From: DASVEG01 sp035540495
GTDB lineage: Bacteria; Actinomycetota; Acidimicrobiia; Acidimicrobiales; CADCTF01
Reading direction: 5' to 3'
Length of the DNA: 64,000 nucleotides
Assembly: GCA_035540495.1 (NCBI GenBank)
Contig: DATLGL010000063.1
Span: 81,196-145,195 of the forward strand
Below, piece after piece: positions 57,937 through 64,000 of this stretch (positions are counted from its first letter, which is position 1; every line of letters begins with the position of its first letter). Made by a program: the position numbers and the translations under genes. The notes under the pieces are model-generated. The model was not told the origin of the DNA and did no database searches. It was given only the letters and a program-made list of their open reading frames with translations.

Positions 57937-58134
57937 ATGCGCACGCGCATCGCCACGACTGCGTTGTTCGTCGCCGGCTTCGGTGTCGGAGCCGGTGGCC
58001 ACCAGGCGGTGGTCGCCGACGGCACCCGCCGCACCATCGCCATCGTCGTCGGGGTGTTCAGCGCGCTGGTCCTCGTCGGGCTCGCGATCGAACTGCGACG
58101 GGAGCGTCCCGGCGCTCACGCCCGCCGGTCGTGA
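57937..58134 (+). CDS. Small membrane protein
   Basis: 65 aa: two hydrophobic segments (IATTALFVAGFGVGAGG and TIAIVVGVFSALVLVGLAIEL) and a basic tail. No family recognised. The start at ATG 57937 has GGTGGAG 4 nt upstream; ATG 57895 in the same frame (14 residues longer, CAGAAT 9 nt upstream) is possible. It is divergent from the CDGSH operon. Confidence 0.5.
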   Translation: MRTRIATTALFVAGFGVGAGGHQAVVADGTRRTIAIVVGVFSALVLVGLAIELRRERPGAHARRS

Positions 58135-58247
58135 GCGCGGTCGGCGCCTGACCACCCACGCACGAGGGCCATTGGTCCCTGGCGCTGCCCACTGGCGGCG
58201 TTCGACCATGATCGTCACGAGGGCCGACGACATCCACGAGGCAGCTC

Positions 58248-58655
58248 ATGACAAGCGACGAGGGCGTGCCGAGCGCCGACGGCACGATGACGCTCCTGAT
58301 CGTCGACGACGACGGCCCGACGCGTGCCGTGCTGCGGGAGCAGTTCGCCGCCGACTCGCACTTCAGGCTCGTCGCGGAGGCGGAGGACGGAGCGGAAGCC
58401 GTCGAGGCGGCGCGGCGGACGCGGCCCGATGTGGTCCTCATGGACATCTCGATGCCCCGGATGGACGGGCTCACCGCCGCCCCCCTCGTGCACGAGGCAT
58501 CGCCGGGGTCGTGCGTGGTGCTCGCGACCGGGATCGCTTCGAACGTCGAGCGAACATCGGCGTTCCCGATCATCGAGAAGCAGATCCGCTTCGACGTGTT
58601 CCGGGACGACCTCCTCGACGCCGTGCATCGCATCAAGGCGTGGAAGTCCACCTGA
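58248..58655 (+). CDS. Stand-alone response regulator receiver
   Basis: 135 aa with a single CheY-like domain: acidic pocket DDD near residue 21, phosphorylation Asp in VVLMDISMPRMDG, Thr in LATG, and Lys in IIEKQIRFD. No output domain. It could pass phosphate onward or bind a partner. ATG has GAGG 6 nt upstream. A strong hairpin follows before the next small gene. Confidence 0.88.
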   Translation: MTSDEGVPSADGTMTLLIVDDDGPTRAVLREQFAADSHFRLVAEAEDGAEAVEAARRTRPDVVLMDISMPRMDGLTAAPLVHEASPGSCVVLATGIASNVERTSAFPIIEKQIRFDVFRDDLLDAVHRIKAWKST

Positions 58656-58692
58656 CGGGAAACTATGCCCAACGACGCCAAATTCGGCGTAG

Positions 58693-58730
58693 GGTGCATC
58701 CGCGTCACCTGTGGCACGTCCGGATGCACC
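58693..58730 (+). terminator. Strong hairpin between receiver gene and coiled-coil gene
   Basis: GGTGCATCCG, 18 nt, CGGATGCACC: 10-bp perfect arms. It lies 38 nt past the receiver stop and ends 16 nt before the next ATG, just ahead of its GGGGGG ribosome site. It may be a terminator or a structured leader. Confidence 0.45.
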
Positions 58731-58746
58731 GATCTGGGGGGTCGAC

Positions 58747-58935
58747 ATGGAAGACAGCGACGTAGCGGAGCGGGTCAGGAAGCTCGAGGAGCGGATGGCG
58801 CGCGTCGAGGAGGACTACGAGCTCTTGCTCGCTGCCGTCCGCGAGACCGTCCTCCTCCGCCTGGAAGCCGACGAGGCGGCCGTCGAGGCGTTCGGATCGA
58901 TCGTCGCCCGGCTGCGCGAGCGCGACGGGGGCTGA
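58747..58935 (+). CDS. Small coiled-coil protein
   Basis: 62 aa, almost wholly helical and charged (VAERVRKLEERMARVEEDYELLLAAVRETVLLRLEADEAAVEAFGSIVARLRERD). No family recognised. ATG follows a GGGGGG ribosome site and a strong hairpin. It is convergent with the TetR gene (15 nt gap). Confidence 0.6.
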   Translation: MEDSDVAERVRKLEERMARVEEDYELLLAAVRETVLLRLEADEAAVEAFGSIVARLRERDGG

Positions 58936-58950
58936 CGCCGTCGGCGGTCG

Positions 58951-59544
58951 TCAGTCGCGGGGCGTGAGTCCGGCCAGCGCGGCGTCGACGATGCGCGCGG
59001 CGTGCCCTTCGTCGACGGGCTGCGCGGAGATGATGCGCCCCCACATCGCTCCGAAGATGAGGTCGATGGCCATCTCGAGATCGGCGGCGGGATCGATCTC
59101 GCCCCGCTCGACTCCTCGCTGGAGCAACTCGCGGTAGTGCTCACGCCGCCGGTCGGCCACGGCCTTGAACGCCCTCGGCTGCTCCGCAGCACCCTGCAAC
59201 GAGTCGAGGGCACTGCGCACGACCGTCAGCCCCGCACCGTGGGCGTACGTCGCGATCACCCTCGACACGAGGATGACGAGGTCGTCGCGCACCGATCCGG
59301 TGTCCGGGATCTCGACGCTCTGATCGACGAAGCGCTCGATGGCGACGGCGAGGATGTCGTCCTTCGACGGCCACCGCCGGTAGATCGTCGACTTCGGCAC
59401 CCCTGCGTGCTGCGCGAGCAGATCGACCGTGATGCTCCCATAGCCCCGCTCCACGAGCAGGGCCACGGCAGCGTCGATCACTCGTCCGTCGACCTGGGGG
59501 TCGCGAGGTCGACCGAGACGTCGTTTCTCAGAAGGTTCGTCCAT
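58951..59544 (-). CDS. TetR-family regulator
   Basis: 197 aa. The HTH is VDLLAQHAGVPKSTIYRRWPSKDDILAVAI, with the usual GRPRDPQVDGRVIDAAVALLVERGYGSITV before it. A helical ligand domain ends IIGAMWGRIIS-type. The target is unknown; no adjacent divergent gene shows a clear operator. ATG 59544 is used; a GTG 21 nt upstream is in frame. Confidence 0.92.
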   Translation of the reverse strand: MDEPSEKRRLGRPRDPQVDGRVIDAAVALLVERGYGSITVDLLAQHAGVPKSTIYRRWPSKDDILAVAIERFVDQSVEIPDTGSVRDDLVILVSRVIATYAHGAGLTVVRSALDSLQGAAEQPRAFKAVADRRREHYRELLQRGVERGEIDPAADLEMAIDLIFGAMWGRIISAQPVDEGHAARIVDAALAGLTPRD

Positions 59545-59598
59545 GGGCGTCGGCCACGCCGCCACGCGGGGCGCGCGAGCGCAGGAATGTACCGCGGA

Positions 59599-59614
59599 GT
59601 GACGCTCCCGTCAC
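59599..59614 (-). terminator. Hairpin after second receiver gene
   Basis: GTGACG-CTCC-CGTCAC, a perfect 6-bp stem with a 4-nt loop, 35 nt past the receiver stop on the minus strand. Confidence 0.35.
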
Positions 59615-59648
59615 CCTGCTGCAGCACCTCCCGCAGGAAGTGTTCCGG

Positions 59649-60062
59649 TCACCGTCGCGCGAGGCCCAGCACGACGTCGCGGAGCTGATCGAGAGGCGCC
59701 TGCTTGTCGAGCACCGCATCGACGCCGGGCCACGTCGCCACGTCGCCGAGGCAGCCGGAGTAGACGAGGACGCTGCACTGCGGCACGAGCGACTTGATCA
59801 ACGGCGCGAGGTCCGTTCCCGGCCTCGTGAGCCCGAGGTCCCGATCGAGGATGACGACCTCGGGCCGGTCGCGATCTGCGAGTCGCACTGCTGCGTCGGG
59901 TGACGCGGCGGCGTCGACCTCGCAGCCGGCCGAACGCAGCACCGCCTCCACGAGCCGCCGGGTGAGCGGCGAATCGTCGACGAGCAGCACGCGTGGGCGT
60001 GCCTCCGTCGCACCGCGAGCGGCCACCGCATGCCGTCCAGGGGTGTGCGTCGACGCGTTCAT
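59649..60062 (-). CDS. Stand-alone response regulator receiver
   Basis: 137 aa: N-terminal 22-residue basic tail then a CheY-like domain with DDS, phosphorylation Asp in VVILDRDLGLTRPGTDL, Ser/Thr in VLVYSG and Lys in VLDKQAPL. The loop after the phospho-Asp is longer than usual. No output domain, like the receiver at 58.2 kb but not closely similar. Divergent from the LigD polymerase gene. Confidence 0.85.
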   Translation of the reverse strand: MNASTHTPGRHAVAARGATEARPRVLLVDDSPLTRRLVEAVLRSAGCEVDAAASPDAAVRLADRDRPEVVILDRDLGLTRPGTDLAPLIKSLVPQCSVLVYSGCLGDVATWPGVDAVLDKQAPLDQLRDVVLGLARR

Positions 60063-60135
60063 GGCTCGACGATGCCGGAACCGGCGACCTCGCCGACAGT
60101 GCCGAAGGTCCCGGCGTGGGTAGCGTCGGCCGGCG

Positions 60136-61095
60136 ATGAGCGGCACTGCCAAAGAGGTCCGCCACGGCGTCGAGCTGTCGAACCTCGACCAGCCGCTGTT
60201 CGACGGAGCCGATGCCACCAAGCGCGACCTCATCGACTACCTCGAAGGCGTCGCCGACCGACTGGTGCCGGTGCTGAGCGGGCGCGCGTTGTCGGTGATC
60301 CGGGTCCATCGCGGCGACGAGCCGTTCATGCAGAAGAACCTGCCGAAGTACACCCCCGAGTGGGTGCGCTCCGTGACGATGTGGGCCGAGTCGTCGAAGC
60401 GCGACGTCACGTACGCCGTCGTCGACGACCTGCGCACCCTGCTCTGGTTCGGCAACCAACGAGCGGTCGAGTACCACCCGTCGCTGTCGACGGTCGACGC
60501 CCCGGACCGGATCAGCCATCTCGTCCTCGACCTCGATCCGCCACCCGGCGACACGTTCAAGGCCGCGGTGGCTGCGGCGCACCTCGTGCACGCCGCGCTG
60601 GACGATGTGGGGCTGCGGGGCGCGGTGAAGACGAGCGGCGCCAAGGGTGTGCACGTGTTCGTGCCGATCGCGAGCGACACGGAGCCGTCGTCGGCGGCGG
60701 CGGCGACTCGCGCGATCGCGGAACGCGCCGCTGCGCTCGACCCGTCGATCGCGACGACGGCGTTCCTCAAGGAGGATCGCGAAGGCAAGGTGTTCGTCGA
60801 CTCCACCCGCGCGGGCGGAGCGACCGTCGTCAGCGCGTACAGCCCGCGGGCGCGCAGTGGCACGCCGGTGTCGTTCCCGGTGCGGTGGGACGAGCTCGAC
60901 GAGGTACGGCCGGCGGAGATCACCATCCGCACCGCCCTCGAGCGCCTCGGAAGCTCCGACCCGTGGGCCGCCGACATGCCGACGCCGCAGGAGGTCCCGG
61001 CCGAGCTCGTCGAGGAGGGTGGCGCGCTGCCGGTTCCGCGCGTGGCGGCGATGCACGAGGGGCGGCGCCGAGCGCGCACGCGCCGCAAGGGGTGA
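60136..61095 (+). CDS. LigD polymerase-domain (AEP primase-like) protein
   Basis: 319 aa archaeo-eukaryotic primase fold of the LigD PolDom type used in NHEJ and base-excision gap filling. ELSNLDQPLF...KRDLIDYLEGVAD starts the domain; metal Asp pair in LVLDLDPPPGD; TSGAKGVHVFVPI and VFVDSTRAGGATVVSAYSPRARSG are nucleotide and 5'-phosphate contacts. No ligase or nuclease domain and no ku gene in the window, so it is a stand-alone polymerase (PolD1/PolD2-like). TAGCGT 9 nt before ATG. Confidence 0.92.
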   Translation: MSGTAKEVRHGVELSNLDQPLFDGADATKRDLIDYLEGVADRLVPVLSGRALSVIRVHRGDEPFMQKNLPKYTPEWVRSVTMWAESSKRDVTYAVVDDLRTLLWFGNQRAVEYHPSLSTVDAPDRISHLVLDLDPPPGDTFKAAVAAAHLVHAALDDVGLRGAVKTSGAKGVHVFVPIASDTEPSSAAAATRAIAERAAALDPSIATTAFLKEDREGKVFVDSTRAGGATVVSAYSPRARSGTPVSFPVRWDELDEVRPAEITIRTALERLGSSDPWAADMPTPQEVPAELVEEGGALPVPRVAAMHEGRRRARTRRKG

Positions 61096-61125
61096 ATCCT
61101 CAGCCTCGCTTCAGGTGCTGCGGCG

Positions 61126-61131
61126 TACCCT
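61126..61131 (+). promoter_or_regulatory. -10 hexamer of the zinc-ribbon gene
   Basis: TACCCT, 7 nt before the GTG at 61139. Confidence 0.4.
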
Positions 61132-61138
61132 TCGGGAC

Positions 61139-61327
61139 GTGTCGAACGCTGTACATGGCGTGGAGACCTCCGCGCCGCTCGCACGCTGCTTTCGCGGCCA
61201 CCTCACCCCGGCCGGCAAGACCTTCTGCGAGAGCTGCGGCGCGTCGCTCGACGTGAAGGTGTCGTCGGACGTCATACCCGACGCGCCCCGGCGTCGCTGG
61301 CTCGTATCTAGAAGGAAGCGGGACTGA
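61139..61327 (+). CDS. Small zinc-ribbon protein
   Basis: 62 aa. CFRGH...GKTFCESCGASLD gives C-x3-H and C-x2-C ligand pairs for a zinc ribbon; the tail is basic (RRRWLVSRRKRD). No named family. Leaderless -10 supports the GTG start. Overlaps the convergent GGDEF-EAL gene by 20 nt at the 3' end. Confidence 0.6.
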   Translation: MSNAVHGVETSAPLARCFRGHLTPAGKTFCESCGASLDVKVSSDVIPDAPRRRWLVSRRKRD

Positions 61328-63932
61328 ACCGGGCCACGTCCGAGGTCCGTCCAGCAGCCAGCAGGCGGGTGACGTCAGCTCCTGGCGCCGGCCGATGCAG
61401 GCCGAAGCCCTGTGCCTGGTCGCATCCGGCAGCGCGCAGGACGGCGAGCGAATCGTCGTCCTCCACGCCCTCGGCGACGGTGGTCAGGCCGACGGCACGA
61501 GCGAGCTCGACGATCGTGCGCACGATGCGCACGTCGGTCGGGTCGGAGGCGAGGTTCGTGACGAACGAGCGGTCGATCTTGAGCTCGTCGACGGGCAGCC
61601 TCTTGAGGTAGCCCAGGCTGCTGTAGCCCGTGCCGAAGTCGTCGATCGCCACGCGGAAGCCGATCTCGCGCAGCTCGCGGAGCGCGCCGAGTGCTCGGGC
61701 GTCTGCGTCGGCGATCCCTTCTTCGGTGATCTCGAGGGTGACCAGGTGAGGCGCGATCGCCGCTCGCTTCACCGCGCTGTCGACCTTCGAGACGAAGGCG
61801 GGGTCGGTGAGCAGCGCCGGCGCGAGGTTGAGTGCGATCGGGACCTCGAGCCACGCGGCCGACCACGCGGCGGCTTGCTCGAGCGCCGTCCGCATCACGT
61901 GACACGTCAGGTCGGCGATCAGCCCGGAGTGGGCGGCGATCCCGAAGAAGACGTCGGGAGGGATCGGCCCGAGGCTCGGATGGGTCCACCCTGCGAGCGC
62001 CTCGACGCCGACGATGCGTCGCGTGACCACGTCGACCTTCGGCTGGAAGTGGACCTCGATCTCTCTGGCCGCGATCGCCCGAGGCAGGTCGGCCGACAGC
62101 GTGAGCGTCGTGAGGCGGTCGTCCTCGTCGTCGTCGCCGTAGAGCGCGAGCGTCGTGCCGGAGCGCTTGGCCCGGTACATCGCGATGTCCGCCCGCTGCA
62201 GCAGCGCTTCTGCGTCGCCCGTCGCCGCGTCGATCGCTGCGCCTCCGATGCTGGCCGTCACTCGGAGCATCCACCCGCCGACGTCGAAGGGGTCGTTCAG
62301 AACGGTCGTGATCCTGTCGGCGACCTTGAGGAGGTCGCGTTCCGACACCACGCCTTTGATCACGATGCCGAACTCGTCACCGCCGAAGCGGCTCACCACG
62401 TCCCCGCTGCGGGTGATCTCGTGCAACCTCCGGCCGACCTCGGCGATGAGCGCGTCGCCGGTCGAGTGCCCGAGCGCGTCGTTCACGTCCTTGAAGTTGT
62501 TCAGGTCGAGCAGCAGGAGCCCGACTCGTTGTCCTTCGTCGAGGCGGCGGTTGATGATCTCGCCGATCGCCCGTCGGTTCACGAGCCCGGTGAGTCCATC
62601 GTGCGAGGCCTCGTGCTCGAGCGCGCGGTGCGCTTCCACCTGGGCACTGATGTCGCGGAAAGTGACGACCGTCGCGGTCTGCGTCGTGTGATCGGTCGCC
62701 GTCACCGGATGCACGGTGAGCGAGACGGGCACGAAGCAACCGTCGGCGGTCGTCCACCAGTCGAGGTCGACCGAGAAGGACTCGCCGGCACGCGCGGCGG
62801 CGCCCAGCGAGCAATCGTCGTAAGGGAACGGCGAACCGTCGGGCCTGGCCTTGTGGACGATGTCGTGCATCCGGCGGCCGACGAGGTCGTCGCCGTTGAC
62901 GCCGAGGAGTGCGGCTCCTGCGCTGTTGATGAAGACGCATCGCCCCATCGAGTCCGCGGCGACGAGCCCGTCGCTCGAGTACTCGACGAGGAGCCTCGTG
63001 CGTTCCTCGGCCACCCGCCACAGGTCACGTTCGAAGCGCACCTCGTCGACGAGCCGTTCGTGCTCCCAGTGGAGGAGCATCTCCCGAACGAAGAACGCTG
63101 CGCCTCCGAGGACGCCTCCGAACACCAGCGCCGGCGGGAGCTCGCCCTGACTGAGCTGGACGAAGAACGCCGAAGGGAGCAGCGCGGCGAGTGGCGCGGA
63201 GGGCACGAGCGGCGTCCACCGCCGGTCGAGCGAGACGTGCCCGCCGACGAGGGTCGACAGCGCGACGACCGAGAACGCGACGACCCACAGCAGGTCGAGC
63301 GACGTGCCCGGCACGAAGCCACCGCGTCCTTCCTCGTAGACGTACACGAGGTCGGCTCCAGCGAGCAGCACCAGGCCACTCGCGACGCCGATCACGGACC
63401 GGTCGCCTCGTGGCGACATGCAGACCAGTGAAATGCACGCCACGGCCACCGCGATGTCGACCGTCGGGAAGATGGCGGCGAACCTGTTCGTGGTGATGGA
63501 GGGCTCGAAGATCGGGAGCCAGAGCACGCCGACGAGAGCCGCCGCGGCGCCGAGCCCGTCGAGCGCGAGGCCCCACCGCTGGGTTCGTGTGGTCGGCATC
63601 AGACCGAGCACCGCGAAGACGGCAGTGATGCCGGCCGCGCCGAACAGCGCGAGCTCGAGCGACTCCAGCGCGGGACCGTCTCCGTTGTGCACGCCCCACG
63701 TGTACGCGACCTGGCCCATCGACCACAGGCCGCACGCGATGGCGACGGTCCGCCAACGCGGTTCGTCTCGCGCCCGCCGCCACGCGGCACCGCCCGCCCA
63801 CAGCGCGGCGGTCAGCTGCGCGAGGTTCGTCACGAGGCTGCTCCACGCGCCGAAGACACCGACCTCGAGAGCGAGGGTCAGCGCCACGAGGGCGACGGTG
63901 ACGCCAGCGGCCCGCCGCTGCAGGGGAGTCAC
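61308..63932 (-). CDS. Membrane GGDEF-EAL c-di-GMP signalling protein
   Basis: 874 aa. Eight to nine membrane helices (about 1-285), a linker coiled coil, a PAS domain (about 305-415, ERTRLLVEYSSDGLVAADSMGRCVFINSAGAALLGVNG), a GGDEF domain with intact RFGGDEFGIV (about 513), and an EAL domain: EALAGW, LNLAP, LEITEEG, DDFGTGYSSLGYL and ELKIDRSFV, all catalytic positions kept. Both synthesis and hydrolysis of c-di-GMP look possible. pGpG produced would be a substrate of Orn (8 kb). GTG start; no clear promoter. Confidence 0.93.
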   Translation of the reverse strand: MTPLQRRAAGVTVALVALTLALEVGVFGAWSSLVTNLAQLTAALWAGGAAWRRARDEPRWRTVAIACGLWSMGQVAYTWGVHNGDGPALESLELALFGAAGITAVFAVLGLMPTTRTQRWGLALDGLGAAAALVGVLWLPIFEPSITTNRFAAIFPTVDIAVAVACISLVCMSPRGDRSVIGVASGLVLLAGADLVYVYEEGRGGFVPGTSLDLLWVVAFSVVALSTLVGGHVSLDRRWTPLVPSAPLAALLPSAFFVQLSQGELPPALVFGGVLGGAAFFVREMLLHWEHERLVDEVRFERDLWRVAEERTRLLVEYSSDGLVAADSMGRCVFINSAGAALLGVNGDDLVGRRMHDIVHKARPDGSPFPYDDCSLGAAARAGESFSVDLDWWTTADGCFVPVSLTVHPVTATDHTTQTATVVTFRDISAQVEAHRALEHEASHDGLTGLVNRRAIGEIINRRLDEGQRVGLLLLDLNNFKDVNDALGHSTGDALIAEVGRRLHEITRSGDVVSRFGGDEFGIVIKGVVSERDLLKVADRITTVLNDPFDVGGWMLRVTASIGGAAIDAATGDAEALLQRADIAMYRAKRSGTTLALYGDDDEDDRLTTLTLSADLPRAIAAREIEVHFQPKVDVVTRRIVGVEALAGWTHPSLGPIPPDVFFGIAAHSGLIADLTCHVMRTALEQAAAWSAAWLEVPIALNLAPALLTDPAFVSKVDSAVKRAAIAPHLVTLEITEEGIADADARALGALRELREIGFRVAIDDFGTGYSSLGYLKRLPVDELKIDRSFVTNLASDPTDVRIVRTIVELARAVGLTTVAEGVEDDDSLAVLRAAGCDQAQGFGLHRPAPGADVTRLLAAGRTSDVARFSPASF

Positions 63933-64000
63933 GGGGAAGCCCGTCGACCCGGCGCCCCAACCCCTTCGCAGCCCCCGCCCAACGGACGATCAACAGCGTC

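Noticed and set aside
1..64000. CRISPR array, tRNA/rRNA genes, insertion sequences, prophage
   Set aside because: No regularly spaced repeats, no cloverleaf or rRNA sequence noticed, no transposase or phage structural genes among the translated frames.

Overview
The window is about 64 kb of high-GC (roughly 70 %) chromosomal DNA, packed with some 65 protein genes and with no intergenic gap above about 150 bp. Three things point to an actinobacterium, most likely class Acidimicrobiia (Ilumatobacter-like): two wax-ester-synthase/DGAT acyltransferases, a DUF222/HNH protein, and a secreted protein built of GYWLVASDGGIF-type repeats. GlgC followed by a GT4 maltose-1-phosphate synthase and a stand-alone LigD-type polymerase domain fit the same picture. 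This assignment is inference from gene content. I see no rRNA, tRNA, CRISPR array, IS element or prophage.

Layout. 0-6.6 kb: two secreted surface proteins, an HNH protein and three membrane proteins (one a PAP2 phosphatase, one DedA-like). 6.6-12.8 kb: lipid kinase and oligoribonuclease, dUTPase, Nei-type glycosylase, the first WS/DGAT, a methyltransferase and MsrA. 12.8-20.3 kb: a sigma-70 factor, a tight operon ending in a polysaccharide-lyase-like/GT4 fusion, then a YtrA-type GntR operon with its own predicted operator. 20.3-26 kb: glycogen/maltosyl synthesis (glgC, glgM, a GT2) and a partner-switching set (STAS protein, anti-sigma-type kinase). 26-37.5 kb: adk, anchored subtilase, hrpB, AT3 acyltransferase, dehydrogenase, M20 peptidase, CoA transferase, and a frameshifted MmyB-type XRE regulator beside its predicted operator. 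37.4-47.3 kb: second STAS gene with a SigF-like promoter, flavin oxidoreductase coupled to a GH13 enzyme, and an fdhD-molybdopterin oxidoreductase-mobA operon. 47.3-55.6 kb: serine hydrolase divergent from an RHH/Clp-N protein, an ECF sigma operon, a second WS/DGAT that appears to start with ATC, and an adenylation-carrier-acyltransferase fusion behind an 18-bp perfect palindrome. 55.6-64 kb: CDGSH/ferredoxin-maf-dus operon, two stand-alone receivers, TetR, LigD polymerase domain, and a GGDEF-EAL protein.

Themes. Storage and envelope metabolism dominates (wax ester/TAG, glycogen, GH13, acyltransferases, glycosyltransferases), together with a signalling layer (two STAS proteins, an anti-sigma kinase, two sigma factors, receivers, c-di-GMP turnover). 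A notable regulatory trait is that at least sixteen genes have a TAnnnT -10 hexamer 6-8 nt before the start codon and no Shine-Dalgarno. This suggests widespread leaderless transcription, and I used it to choose starts.
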